Of a DNA stretch of 64,000 nucleotides, positions 36,563-46,326 are shown one piece after another (positions within the stretch are counted from its first letter, which is position 1; each line of letters begins with the position of its first letter). The position numbers and the translations under genes were made by a program. Where the stretch lies: positions 62,001-126,000 of the forward strand of contig CANGFO010000006.1 in the NCBI GenBank assembly GCA_947453195.1, given 5' to 3'. Below the pieces are notes generated by a model. The model did not search any database. It was not told the origin of the DNA and saw only the letters and a list, made by a program, of their open reading frames with translations. The stretch comes from Flavobacteriaceae bacterium. GTDB taxonomy: Bacteria; Bacteroidota; Bacteroidia; Flavobacteriales; Flavobacteriaceae.

Positions 36563-36663
36563 TTCATTTTTTTCACTTAGCAGCAAAGTTAATTATTTAT
36601 TACTACTTTAAACATCCAATAAAAAACCTTTGTACCTTTGCAACTTTGAATCTGTGAACCCAA

Positions 36664-37398
36664 ATGAGATACTTTTTAGAATTTGCATATAAAGGAACTA
36701 ATTACCACGGCTGGCAATACCAGCCCAATGCAAGCTCTGTTCAAGAAACTTTAAACAAGGCACTTTCAACACTTTTCAAAACAGAAATCGATTTGGTTGG
36801 AGCAGGTAGAACCGACACCGGAGTTCACGCCAAACAGATGTTTGCCCACTTTGATTTGGATTTTGAAATTGATGTTCCGCATTACATTCACAAACTCAAT
36901 TCGTTTTTACCTGCTGATATTGCAATCCTAAATATCCATTTAGTTGCAAACGATAATCATGCTCGGTTTGATGCAAGTAAACGCACTTACGAATACCACA
37001 TTCACACTTCAAAAGAGGTGTTTGGTACTGATACTTCTTGGTATTATCACAATGAATTAAATGTTGAGCTTATGAATGCGGCGTGCAAAGAACTTTTTAA
37101 TCATACCGATTTTGAGTGTTTTTCTAAAGTGCACACCGATGTCAATACCTTTAATTGCAAAATAATGGAAGCCCATTGGCAGCAAAATGGAAGTAAATTA
37201 ATTTTTACTATAGCTGCCGATCGATTTTTAAGAAATATGGTTCGCGCAATAGTAGGAACTTTGGTGAATATAGGTTTAGAAAAAGTATCTTTGCAAGAGT
37301 TTAAACAAATTATAGGAAGTAAAGACCGAAGAAACGCGGGATTTTCAGTTCCGGCACACGGATTATACCTTACCAAAGTGGAATACCCTTATCTTTAA
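36664..37398 (+). CDS. truA: tRNA pseudouridine(38-40) synthase TruA
   Basis: TruA makes pseudouridine at positions 38-40 of the tRNA anticodon arm. The 244 residues include the catalytic motif GRTDTGVHA with Asp51 and the later RFLRNMVRAIVGTLVNIG. The length is normal. A perfect TACCTTTG box lies at 36633-36640, 23 bases before the ATG. An ABC exporter gene follows 39 bases downstream and may be in the same transcript. Confidence 0.96.
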   Translation: MRYFLEFAYKGTNYHGWQYQPNASSVQETLNKALSTLFKTEIDLVGAGRTDTGVHAKQMFAHFDLDFEIDVPHYIHKLNSFLPADIAILNIHLVANDNHARFDASKRTYEYHIHTSKEVFGTDTSWYYHNELNVELMNAACKELFNHTDFECFSKVHTDVNTFNCKIMEAHWQQNGSKLIFTIAADRFLRNMVRAIVGTLVNIGLEKVSLQEFKQIIGSKDRRNAGFSVPAHGLYLTKVEYPYL

Positions 37399-37437
37399 AG
37401 AGTAATAAAATAATAGCATACAAGACCAAAAAAATAA

Positions 37438-39192
37438 ATGAAAGCAAAAGCATTCGATATAAAATTATTCAAACGTATCTTAAAATACACCAAGCCCTAT
37501 CAATTTAGGTTTCGTGGAGTAATTTGGTTCGCTATTTTATTATCGATTTTTGCAGCATTGCGTCCTTTATTTCTTCAAATTACCGTGGATACTTTTATTA
37601 AACCTGGAAACAAATCAGGTTTATTACTGTATGCTGTAATTATGGGATTGGTCTTGCTTTTAGAAGGGTTATCTCAATATTACTTTGTGTATTGGGCCAA
37701 TTGGCTTGGACAAGACATTGTAAAAGATATACGAACTAAACTGTTTCAGCACTTTCTAACCTTTAGAATGAAATATTTCGATACAGCGCCTGTAGGCCAA
37801 TTAGTTACAAGATCGGTTTCCGATATTGAGCAAATTGCAAGAATATTTAGCCAGGGATTGTTTATGATCATTAGTGACTTAATGAAGATGTTCGTTTGTT
37901 TGTTGGTTATGTTTTATATGAATTGGCACTTAACGGTTATTGTAATTTTAGCCATGCCAATATTAGTTTATATCACTCGGATTTTTCAAAGAAAAATGCA
38001 GGTTGCTTTTGAAGAAGTTCGAACGCAAGTAGCCAACTTAAATACTTTTGTACAAGAGCGTGTAACCGGAATGAAGATTGTACAACTTTTTAATAGAGAA
38101 AAAATCGAGTACGAGAAGTTTAAAGAAATCAATCAAAAACACAATGTAGCTTGGATAAAAACTATTCTGTATAACTCTATTTTCTTTCCTATTGCCGATA
38201 TCATTTCGTCAATAACACTTGGAGTTATTGTGCTTTATGGAGGATTTCAAATATTAAACGGGAATCCGTTTACCACAATTGGTCAAATGACGGCTTATAC
38301 CATGTTCATTGGGATGCTTTTTAATCCGCTAAGGCAAATTGCAGATAAATTCAATGAGATGCAAATGGGTATGATTTCTGCAAATAGAGTATTTGATATC
38401 ATTGACACAACCGATGAAACGCAAGTAAACGGAACCGAAGTTGCCAAGCATTTTAAAGGAAACATCATTTTTGACAAAGTCCGTTTTAGCTACATCCCAG
38501 AGGAAGAAGTAGTAAAAGGCATTTCATTTGAAGTAAAAGAAGGACAAACTATTGCTATAGTCGGAGCTACCGGCGCAGGTAAATCAACCATAATTAATTT
38601 ATTAAATCGTTTTTACGAAATTAATTCGGGTGCCATTTATATTGATAACAAAAATATCAATTCCTTTACCTTAGAAAGTTTGCGAAGCCAAATTGGAGTT
38701 GTTTTACAAGATGTATTTTTATTTGCCGATACTATATTTAACAACATTACATTAAATAATTCGGCCATTACCAAAGAAGAAGTTATTGCTGCCGCAAAAA
38801 AAATAGGCGTCCACGAGTTTATTATGAGTTTGCCCGAAGATTATGACTATAATGTGAAAGAACGTGGAGTGATGCTTTCATCGGGACAACGCCAATTGAT
38901 TGCATTTTTGAGAGCTTATGTGAGTAATCCGAGCATCTTAATTTTAGACGAAGCTACCTCTTCTATCGACACCTACTCTGAAGAATTGATTCAAAAGGCT
39001 ACCGAAACCATTACACAAGGACGAACTTCTATTGTAATTGCCCACCGTTTGGCAACTATTTTGAAAGCGGAGACTATCATTGTTATGGATAAAGGTGAAA
39101 TTGTGGAGTCGGGGTCGCATGCACAGCTAATTAACAAGGAAAATGGGTTTTATAAAAAACTATATGATTCCCAATTTTCAACTTCAATTTAG
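37438..39192 (+). CDS. ABC exporter, fused permease-ATPase (MsbA-like)
   Basis: The 584 residues have an N-terminal six-helix membrane domain (about 1-330). The ATPase domain follows, with Walker A GATGAGKST, signature LSSGQRQL, Walker B ILILDEATSSID and the H-loop AHRLAT. It functions as a homodimer or heterodimer. By similarity it could flip lipids (MsbA) or export drugs or peptides; the substrate is not evident. It follows truA on the same strand. Confidence 0.93.
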   Translation: MKAKAFDIKLFKRILKYTKPYQFRFRGVIWFAILLSIFAALRPLFLQITVDTFIKPGNKSGLLLYAVIMGLVLLLEGLSQYYFVYWANWLGQDIVKDIRTKLFQHFLTFRMKYFDTAPVGQLVTRSVSDIEQIARIFSQGLFMIISDLMKMFVCLLVMFYMNWHLTVIVILAMPILVYITRIFQRKMQVAFEEVRTQVANLNTFVQERVTGMKIVQLFNREKIEYEKFKEINQKHNVAWIKTILYNSIFFPIADIISSITLGVIVLYGGFQILNGNPFTTIGQMTAYTMFIGMLFNPLRQIADKFNEMQMGMISANRVFDIIDTTDETQVNGTEVAKHFKGNIIFDKVRFSYIPEEEVVKGISFEVKEGQTIAIVGATGAGKSTIINLLNRFYEINSGAIYIDNKNINSFTLESLRSQIGVVLQDVFLFADTIFNNITLNNSAITKEEVIAAAKKIGVHEFIMSLPEDYDYNVKERGVMLSSGQRQLIAFLRAYVSNPSILILDEATSSIDTYSEELIQKATETITQGRTSIVIAHRLATILKAETIIVMDKGEIVESGSHAQLINKENGFYKKLYDSQFSTSI

Positions 39193-39252
39193 AACTTAAT
39201 TATTTAATAACTTAAGTCCTTTATTATAGCATAAATAATTAACTTTTTTTTC

Positions 39253-39260
39253 TAAATTTG
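39253..39260 (+). promoter_or_regulatory. -7 box of lpdA
   Basis: TAAATTTG matches the consensus and precedes a 14-codon open frame (39279-39323) and then lpdA (39334). This gives a leader of about 65 bases, long for this genome. Confidence 0.55.
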
Positions 39261-39278
39261 CATTCACAATCAATCAAA

Positions 39279-39323
39279 ATGACAGGAGCAATTGCGACTG
39301 CATTTTATTCCAAAAAAAATTAA
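39279..39323 (+). CDS. Possible 14-residue leader ORF upstream of lpdA
   Basis: The ATG at 39279 opens MTGAIATAFYSKKN and stops 10 bases before the lpdA start codon. It lies between the -7 box and lpdA. It may be a leader peptide or chance. There are no regulatory codon runs such as repeated amino acids. Confidence 0.25.
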   Translation: MTGAIATAFYSKKN

Positions 39324-39333
39324 ACTTTACAAG

Positions 39334-40722
39334 ATGAAATACGATATTATTGTTTTAGGAAGTGGACCTGGAGGATATGTTACCGCAATCCGAGCTTCAC
39401 AATTGGGTTTTAAAGTAGCTGTTATTGAAAAAGAAAACTTAGGTGGAATCTGCCTTAACTGGGGATGTATTCCAACAAAAGCACTTTTAAAATCGGCTCA
39501 AGTTTTTGATTACCTAAAACATGCATCGGATTATGGATTAACTATTAAAGAATTTGATAAAGATTTTTCTGCTGTTGTAAAACGTTCAAGAGATGTGGCT
39601 GATGGAATGAGCAAAGGTGTTCAATTCTTAATGAAGAAAAACAAAATCGACGTAATTGATGGTTTTGGTAAAATCAAAGCGGGAAAAAAAGTGGATGTAA
39701 CTGCAGCCGATGGAAAAGTAACGGAATACAGTGCTGACCACATCATTATTGCAACTGGTGCTCGTTCTAGAGAATTACCTAATCTTCCTCAAGATGGTGT
39801 TAAAGTAATCGGCTACCGTCAAGCAATGACATTACCAAATCAACCTAAAAAATTAATTGTAGTTGGTTCGGGTGCAATCGGAGTTGAGTTTGCTCATTTT
39901 TATAACTCAATGGGGACTGAAGTTACGATTGTAGAATTTATGCCAAATATTGTTCCGGTTGAAGACGAAGACATTTCTAAACAAATGGAACGTTCTATGA
40001 AAAAAGCGGGTATAAACATTATGACGAATGCTTCTGTAGAACGAATTGATACTTCTGGAAAAGGAGTAAAAGCATTTGTAAAAACGGCTAAAGGAGAAGA
40101 AGTTTTAGAAGCAGATGTATTATTATCGGCTGTTGGAATTAAAACAAATATTGAAAATATAGGTCTTGAAGAAGTTGGAATTGCAACTGATAAAGACAAA
40201 ATATTAGTTAACGCCTATAACCAAACTAATGTTCCTGGTTATTATGCAATTGGCGATGTTACTCCAGGTCAAGCATTGGCTCACGTTGCCTCTGCAGAAG
40301 GAATTAATTGTGTTGAAAAAATTGCAGGATTGCATGTAGAACCTATTGATTACGGAAATGTACCAGGTTGTACTTATGCAACTCCAGAAATTGCTTCAGT
40401 TGGTTTAACCGAAAAACAAGCAAAAGAAAAAGGATATGAATTAAAAATCGGTAAATTCCCATTTTCTGCTTCTGGTAAAGCCAAAGCAGCAGGTGCTTCA
40501 GACGGATTTGTTAAAGTAATCTTTGATGCCAAATATGGCGAATGGTTAGGATGTCACATGATTGGTGCTGGTGTAACCGATATGATTGCAGAAGCAGTAG
40601 TTGCGAGAAAACTTGAAACTACAGGACATGAAATCTTAAAAGCAATTCACCCTCACCCTACCATGAGTGAAGCGGTTATGGAGGCTGTTGCAGATGCTTA
40701 TGGTGAAGTAATCCATTTATAA
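39334..40722 (+). CDS. lpdA: Dihydrolipoyl dehydrogenase
   Basis: This is the E3 component of 2-oxoacid dehydrogenase complexes, using FAD and NAD+. The ATG at 39334 gives MKYDIIVLGSGPGGYVTAIRA, with the FAD motif. The redox disulfide is Cys40/Cys45 (GGICLNWGC). The NAD motif is VVGSGAIGVEFAHF, and the C-terminal dimer motif is HPHPTMSEAVMEAV with the catalytic His. A TTG further upstream (39292) was rejected as a start. The length is 462. It stands alone, not next to E1 or E2 genes. Confidence 0.96.
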   Translation: MKYDIIVLGSGPGGYVTAIRASQLGFKVAVIEKENLGGICLNWGCIPTKALLKSAQVFDYLKHASDYGLTIKEFDKDFSAVVKRSRDVADGMSKGVQFLMKKNKIDVIDGFGKIKAGKKVDVTAADGKVTEYSADHIIIATGARSRELPNLPQDGVKVIGYRQAMTLPNQPKKLIVVGSGAIGVEFAHFYNSMGTEVTIVEFMPNIVPVEDEDISKQMERSMKKAGINIMTNASVERIDTSGKGVKAFVKTAKGEEVLEADVLLSAVGIKTNIENIGLEEVGIATDKDKILVNAYNQTNVPGYYAIGDVTPGQALAHVASAEGINCVEKIAGLHVEPIDYGNVPGCTYATPEIASVGLTEKQAKEKGYELKIGKFPFSASGKAKAAGASDGFVKVIFDAKYGEWLGCHMIGAGVTDMIAEAVVARKLETTGHEILKAIHPHPTMSEAVMEAVADAYGEVIHL

Positions 40723-40746
40723 GAATAAAAATTTAGATTATTATTG

Positions 40747-40779
40747 AATCCGTTTTGTTAATGCAAAGCGGATTTTTTT
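40747..40779 (+). terminator. Terminator after lpdA
   Basis: AATCCG and CGGATT, with inner TTG/CAA pairs, are followed by seven T. It lies 25 bases after the lpdA stop codon. Confidence 0.75.
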
Positions 40780-40851
40780 ATTTAGAAATATTGATTTTAT
40801 TAGTTTGAATTAAATAATAATTTATAATTTTAGCTAATTCAACAATCTACC

Positions 40852-43071
40852 ATGAGTGAAATAAATTTAGAAGAAGAAAATAAAGCTTTAACTAGAGAAT
40901 ACAAGCAGCTTTTACGTATTAGTTATCAAACACTTACCCCCGAAGATAAGAAGTTAATTCGTAAGGCATTTAATGTTGCTGTAGATGCACACAAAGACCA
41001 ACGAAGAAAATCTGGGGAAGCCTATGTTTTTCACCCCATTGGCGTTGCTAAAATTGTAGCTTCCGAAATTGGTTTAGGTCCAACTGCTATTGCTGCAGCT
41101 TTACTTCATGATGTGGTAGAAGATACTCCCATTACCCTTGAGGAAATTGAAAAAATGTTTAATCCTAAAATTGCCCAACTGGTAGAAGGATTAACTAAAA
41201 TTTCTCAGGTTAAAAAAGACATGAACATCTCAATGCAAGCGGAAAATTTCCGTAAAATGCTACTAACTCTCAATGATGATGTTCGTGTAATTTTAATAAA
41301 ATTAGCCGATCGTTTGCACAACATGCAGACGATGCAATCAATGCCGGAATACAAACAAGTAAAAATTGCATCGGAAACTTTATATATTTACGCTCCACTT
41401 GCTCATAGACTGGGCTTATATAATATTAAAACTAAACTTGAAGATTTAGGTTTAAAATACACCGAACCAACTATTTACAATGATATTGTTAGCAAAATAA
41501 AGGAAACTAAAGAAGAACAAGATGACTACATAAAATTAGTTTCCAATGTACTTAAAAAGACCTTAAACGAAGAAGGAGTAGATTACATCATCAAAGGAAG
41601 ACCCAAATCGATTTATTCCATTCGAAGAAAAATGCTTGCGCAAAATGTCAGTTTTGATGAGGTATACGACAAATTTGCTTTGCGAATCATCTACAAGTCC
41701 AATCAACATGATGAGAAATTCTTGGCTTGGAAAATATACTCCATTGTAACTGATCATTATAGACCGAGTCCTAGCAGGCTGCGTGATTGGATATCTTCTC
41801 CCAAAACAACAGGATATGAAGCGCTTCACGTTACTGTAATGGGTCCGAAGGGAAGATGGGTCGAAATCCAAATTCGTAGTGAACGAATGGATGAAATTGC
41901 CGAAAAAGGATATGCTGCACATTACAAATACAAACAAGGTGTTAATGAAGAAAACGGATTAGATATTTGGCTGAATTTACTAAAAGAAGCACTTGAAAAT
42001 TCAGAAACCAATGCCGTTGATTTTGTTGAGGATTTTAAAATGAATCTTTATGCAAAAGAAATATTTGTATTTACACCGAAAGGTGAAATAAAATCCCTTC
42101 CTAAAGGGGCAACTTCATTAGATTTTGCATTCAGTATTCACTCCGAAATCGGAATTAAAACTAGAGGAACTCGAGTAAACGGAAAATTAGTTCAGCTCAA
42201 TCACGAGTTAAAAAGTGGTGATCAAATTGAAGTCATCACCTCCCCTAATCAAAAACCAACCATCAACTGGTTGGAATACGTGACTACTTCTAGAGCCAAG
42301 AACAAAATTCGTAATGTACTTAACGAAGACACAAAGAAAATTGCTGAGGAAGGAAAAGAGTTACTAACAAGAAAACTAAAACATTTAAAAATCAATTTAA
42401 ATGAATCGATAGTAAATGAATTGGTTAATTTCTTCAAATTAAAAACCAGTTTAGATTTATTTTACCGAGTGGGAATTGGCGCGATTGAAAATCAACAATT
42501 AAAAGATTATGCATCGCAAAAGAGCAACACTTTAATCAATTTCTTTAAAAATAAAATTAAGCGTTCGCCAAATAACAATAATGAAGATGTCTTTAAACAA
42601 GAATTAAGTAGTAACTATGATTTGCTGGTTTTTGGTAAAGAACAAGATCGATTGGAATACAAACTTTCTAATTGCTGTAACCCTATTCCCGGAGATTCAG
42701 TATTTGGCTTTGTAACGATAAATGAAGGTATAAAAGTTCATAAAAAAGATTGTCCAAATGCCATTTCAATGCAGTCAAATTACGCCTATAGAATTATGCA
42801 GGCCAAATGGATAGATTCTTCACAACAGGAATTTAAAGCCGTATTAAAAATTACTGGAATGGATATCTTAGGACTTACAAATGAGTTGACTAAGGTGATT
42901 TCCAATCAAATGAACGTAAATATTCAAAGTATTTCATTAAGTGGTGAAGCTGGTATTTTTAATGGTCAAGTTGCGGTAATTGTCCAGAATAACACCATTC
43001 TTAAAAAACTAATTGATAATATTAAAAAAATAGATGGAATTGAAAAAGTAACTAGAGTCTACAAAAACTAG
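40852..43071 (+). CDS. Bifunctional (p)ppGpp synthetase/hydrolase
   Basis: This RelA/SpoT homologue makes and degrades the alarmone (p)ppGpp. The 739 residues have an HD hydrolase domain (LLHDVVEDT, with the HDxxED signature), a synthetase domain (GRPKSIYSIRRKM, FALRIIY), a TGS domain (EIFVFTPKGEIKSLPKGATSLDFAF) and a C-terminal ACT domain. The hydrolase motif is intact, so it should act in both directions. It is probably the only long RSH protein of the genome; its neighbours are lpdA and the Fur-family gene. Confidence 0.95.
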   Translation: MSEINLEEENKALTREYKQLLRISYQTLTPEDKKLIRKAFNVAVDAHKDQRRKSGEAYVFHPIGVAKIVASEIGLGPTAIAAALLHDVVEDTPITLEEIEKMFNPKIAQLVEGLTKISQVKKDMNISMQAENFRKMLLTLNDDVRVILIKLADRLHNMQTMQSMPEYKQVKIASETLYIYAPLAHRLGLYNIKTKLEDLGLKYTEPTIYNDIVSKIKETKEEQDDYIKLVSNVLKKTLNEEGVDYIIKGRPKSIYSIRRKMLAQNVSFDEVYDKFALRIIYKSNQHDEKFLAWKIYSIVTDHYRPSPSRLRDWISSPKTTGYEALHVTVMGPKGRWVEIQIRSERMDEIAEKGYAAHYKYKQGVNEENGLDIWLNLLKEALENSETNAVDFVEDFKMNLYAKEIFVFTPKGEIKSLPKGATSLDFAFSIHSEIGIKTRGTRVNGKLVQLNHELKSGDQIEVITSPNQKPTINWLEYVTTSRAKNKIRNVLNEDTKKIAEEGKELLTRKLKHLKINLNESIVNELVNFFKLKTSLDLFYRVGIGAIENQQLKDYASQKSNTLINFFKNKIKRSPNNNNEDVFKQELSSNYDLLVFGKEQDRLEYKLSNCCNPIPGDSVFGFVTINEGIKVHKKDCPNAISMQSNYAYRIMQAKWIDSSQQEFKAVLKITGMDILGLTNELTKVISNQMNVNIQSISLSGEAGIFNGQVAVIVQNNTILKKLIDNIKKIDGIEKVTRVYKN

Positions 43072-43137
43072 ATCTGATTATTAACAACTGGTTTATAACT
43101 TTAAACTTTTAAATTTTAATTCTTCTAAACTAAAATT

Positions 43138-43145
43138 TATCTTTG
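43138..43145 (+). promoter_or_regulatory. -7 box of the Fur-family gene (nearly leaderless transcript)
   Basis: TATCTTTG matches TAnnTTTG and ends only 7 bases before the ATG at 43153. Transcription would start at or a few bases before the start codon. Confidence 0.6.
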
Positions 43146-43152
43146 CCCTACT

Positions 43153-43605
43153 ATGACACAAATCACGACCGATAATAGTAAAAATCAGGAAATTGTAAAA
43201 AATGTTTTTACGACTTACCTTGAAGTAAAAGGCCATCGCAAAACGCCTGAACGCTATGCTATACTCCAAGAAATTTATGAAAATCAGGAGCATTTTGATA
43301 TTGAAAATTTATATATCAAAATGAAAAACAAAAACTATCGTGTGAGTAGAGCTACGCTTTACAATACCATAGAATTGCTGTTAGACTGTGGATTAGTTCG
43401 TAAACACCAATTTGGTCAAAACCAAGCTCATTACGAAAAGTCCTATTTTGACAAACAACACGATCACATTATCATGACGGATACCGGCGAAGTAATTGAG
43501 TTTTGTGATCCAAGAATACAAACAATTAAGCAAACAATCGAAGAAATTTTTGGCATCGAAATAACCAACCATTCACTCTATTTTTACGCTAATAAAAAGC
43601 AATAA
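43153..43605 (+). CDS. Fur-family transcriptional regulator without CxxC zinc motifs
   Basis: The 150 residues have the Fur winged helix ([25 protein letters not shown], then [23 protein letters not shown]) and the metal/dimer region ([18 protein letters not shown]). The structural zinc CxxC pairs of Fur and PerR are missing (DTGEVIEF stands where CGKVIEF would be expected). It could sense iron, peroxide or another metal. purA follows after 56 bases. Confidence 0.9.
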   Translation: MTQITTDNSKNQEIVKNVFTTYLEVKGHRKTPERYAILQEIYENQEHFDIENLYIKMKNKNYRVSRATLYNTIELLLDCGLVRKHQFGQNQAHYEKSYFDKQHDHIIMTDTGEVIEFCDPRIQTIKQTIEEIFGIEITNHSLYFYANKKQ

Positions 43606-43661
43606 CTACCACATTTAAAAATAGAGATTCAACAAATAATAATTACTAAACACACAATACA

Positions 43662-44933
43662 ATGACAGTAGATTTACTACTCGGATTACAATGGGGAGAT
43701 GAAGGAAAAGGAAAAATAGTTGACGTTCTTACTTCAAAATACGATATCATTGCACGATTTCAAGGTGGGCCAAATGCTGGACATACATTAGAATTCGACG
43801 GAATAAAACACGTTTTAAGAACAATCCCTTCTGGAATTTTTCACGACAATAACATTAATATTATTGGTAACGGAGTGGTAATTGATCCTGTAGTTTTTAA
43901 AAGTGAAATTGATGGCTTAGCCAAATTTAATTTAGATATCAAATCAAAGTTAATAATTTCAAGAAAAGCGCATTTAATTCTTCCAACCCACCGATTATTA
44001 GACGCTGCTTCGGAAGCATCAAAAGGAAAAGCCAAAATTGGTTCTACACTTAAAGGAATCGGACCAACTTACATGGATAAAACCGGAAGAAACGGAATTC
44101 GCGTTGGAGATATTGAATTAGCTGACTTTAAAGAGCGTTACCGTTCTCTAGCAGACAAACATGAGGCCATGATTGCTTTTTATAATGTAGAGCTTCAATA
44201 CAACTTAGCCGAACTAGAAACCGAATTCTTTGAAGCTATTGAAGATTTAAAAAAGTTAACCTTTATTGATAGCGAAGAATATTTAGCACAAGCACAAAAA
44301 GCAGGAAAATCTATTCTTTGTGAAGGAGCTCAAGGCTCTTTATTAGATGTAGATTTTGGAACCTATCCATTTGTGACTTCCTCTAATACTACAGCAGCAG
44401 GTGCTTGCACCGGATTAGGAATTGCTCCAAACAAAATAAAAGAAGTATTTGGGATATTTAAAGCATACACTACACGTGTAGGGAGTGGCCCATTCCCAAC
44501 TGAAGATTTTGGTGAAGCTGGAGATGTTATGGCTAAAGTTGGAAACGAATTTGGCTCAGTAACCGGTAGAAAAAGAAGATGTGGTTGGCTTGATTTAGTT
44601 GCTTTAAAATATGCCATTCAAGTTAATGGAGTAACGCAATTAATGATGATGAAAGGCGATGTACTTTCAGGTTTTGACACTTTAAAAGTATGTACTTCAT
44701 ACAATTACAAAGGACAAGTAATTCAACATTTACCATATAATATTGAAGAAGAAAATGTAACTCCAATTTATACGGAATTCAAAGGATGGAAAGCCGATTT
44801 AACAGGAATGAACACTTATGAAAGCTTACCGCAAGAATTAGTAGACTATATTGAATTCATTGAAAAGGAAGTGGAAGTGCCGATTAAAATAGTTTCGGTA
44901 GGACCAGATAGAAAACAAACCATTGTTAGATAA
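43662..44933 (+). CDS. purA: Adenylosuccinate synthase
   Basis: PurA links aspartate to IMP with GTP, the first step to AMP. The 423 residues begin with LLLGLQWGDEGKGKIVD, the P-loop and catalytic region. GSTLKGIGPTYMDKTGRNGIRVGD follows, then CEGAQGSLLDVDFGTYPFVTSS and TTRVGSGPFPTE, all PurA signatures. It probably has its own start of transcription after the Fur-family gene. A bidirectional terminator follows. Confidence 0.97.
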   Translation: MTVDLLLGLQWGDEGKGKIVDVLTSKYDIIARFQGGPNAGHTLEFDGIKHVLRTIPSGIFHDNNINIIGNGVVIDPVVFKSEIDGLAKFNLDIKSKLIISRKAHLILPTHRLLDAASEASKGKAKIGSTLKGIGPTYMDKTGRNGIRVGDIELADFKERYRSLADKHEAMIAFYNVELQYNLAELETEFFEAIEDLKKLTFIDSEEYLAQAQKAGKSILCEGAQGSLLDVDFGTYPFVTSSNTTAAGACTGLGIAPNKIKEVFGIFKAYTTRVGSGPFPTEDFGEAGDVMAKVGNEFGSVTGRKRRCGWLDLVALKYAIQVNGVTQLMMMKGDVLSGFDTLKVCTSYNYKGQVIQHLPYNIEEENVTPIYTEFKGWKADLTGMNTYESLPQELVDYIEFIEKEVEVPIKIVSVGPDRKQTIVR

Positions 44934-44940
44934 AACAAAA

Positions 44941-44970
44941 AAAACTCCAAACTAAGTTTGGAGTTTTTTA
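44941..44970. terminator. Bidirectional terminator between purA and the LysM gene
   Basis: AAAACTCCAAACT and AGTTTGGAGTTTT form a near-perfect stem followed by T on both strands. It lies between two convergent genes. Confidence 0.9.
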
Positions 44971-44976
44971 TATCAA

Positions 44977-46182
44977 TTATTCTGGCAACACTCGGTTTAC
45001 TTGCACAAATGTTCTAGCATAATAAGGTTCGTTTAAGGAAGATACTATAACTCCCGATCCTGTAGAGGAATGGATGAACTTAATTTCTCCATTGGTTACT
45101 TCAGTAACCATTCCAACATGGCTTACTCTTCGGCCGCCAAAAGTTGCGAAAAATATTAAATCTCCTTTTTGTGCTTGAACTTTATTTATTTTAACACCAT
45201 ATCCCGCCATTTCGTGAGAAGATCGAGGCAAAGTCATATCTATATTCTGAAAAGTAGAAAACATCAATCCAGAACAATCAAATCCCGCACTGGTGGAGCC
45301 TCCACTTCGGTAACGCGTTCCTAAATGCTCTGAAGCTTTTTGTATTAAAAAAGCTGCTTTTTCACTATTTCCTGCAGGAATATCTTTAATTTCAACATCA
45401 TCTGCGGGAAGTGGAATAGCTTCAATAACCTTCGAATTGGCTGCTCCTACTCCTTTTTTAACAATCAATAAGTAATCAACCGGAAGCCCATTTTCAATAC
45501 CTGGATTTAATTTCTCTAAATCAGCAACCGTCACTCCGTAGGTCTTAGCAATACGGTATAAAGTTTCTTTGGGTACTACTTTATGGACTAAATCTCCAGA
45601 TGTATTGGCTTCTGAAGTAGCTTCAGACTTAATATCTTTAGTTGTATTAGTTTCAGAAATTGGAGCCACATCTTGTAGGGTTTCCTGATTTGGAATTTTA
45701 AGCTTAATTCCCTTTTTTAAATTTTCTGTTTTTAATATTGGATTCAACTCACATAATGTTTCCATTGTAATTCCGTACTTTTTTGAAATACTATACAAAG
45801 TCTCTTTTGAAAGAACTAAGTGGGTTACAAATTCCTCATTAATAACAATTTTAGTTTCTGGTGTCTCTTTAATTGGAAGTTCAGAATTTACTTTCTCGCC
45901 CTTATCATTTTTAGTAACCAATTTTTCTTTTTTGTCTACTTTAGAAGGCTTTTCTTTTTCTTTAAACTTTTTATTCGGAATTCGAAGCACTTGATTTAAT
46001 TGTAACAAAGCGCCTTTTGCCTTAGGATTTAATTCATAAATATCTTTCTCACTCACATCATATTTAATCGCTAAGGCTAATATTGTTTCACCTTTGGATA
46101 TCTTATGTTTAATCACTTTTTGAGAAAATGAGGATATCGAAAAGAAAAATACTAGTATAAATAATAAATGGATTTTTTTCAT
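44977..46182 (-). CDS. LysM-NlpC/P60 peptidoglycan hydrolase
   Basis: The start at 46180-46182 gives a signal peptide (MKKIHLLFILVFFFSISSFSQ). Three LysM domains follow, each of the form (S/P)KETLYxIxKxYGVxxxxLxxLNP. A Lys/Glu-rich linker lies between the first and second, and the C-terminal NlpC/P60 domain has FDCSGLM (catalytic Cys), RRVSHVGMV (His) and KFIHSST (third polar residue). The 401-residue periplasmic enzyme probably cuts stem peptides of peptidoglycan. It is convergent with purA. Confidence 0.93.
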   Translation of the reverse strand: MKKIHLLFILVFFFSISSFSQKVIKHKISKGETILALAIKYDVSEKDIYELNPKAKGALLQLNQVLRIPNKKFKEKEKPSKVDKKEKLVTKNDKGEKVNSELPIKETPETKIVINEEFVTHLVLSKETLYSISKKYGITMETLCELNPILKTENLKKGIKLKIPNQETLQDVAPISETNTTKDIKSEATSEANTSGDLVHKVVPKETLYRIAKTYGVTVADLEKLNPGIENGLPVDYLLIVKKGVGAANSKVIEAIPLPADDVEIKDIPAGNSEKAAFLIQKASEHLGTRYRSGGSTSAGFDCSGLMFSTFQNIDMTLPRSSHEMAGYGVKINKVQAQKGDLIFFATFGGRRVSHVGMVTEVTNGEIKFIHSSTGSGVIVSSLNEPYYARTFVQVNRVLPE

Positions 46183-46326
46183 GATTTTGAATTTAAACAA
46201 AGTACTAATTGTACCTTTTTAGGGGATGCAATTTACAAAAAAATAAAGGTATCTCTATCGCTTTAACTTTATTTTAAATTAAGCTGAAAATGGTTTATTT
46301 TTGTTGTGATAACCATCTTTTTTTAA

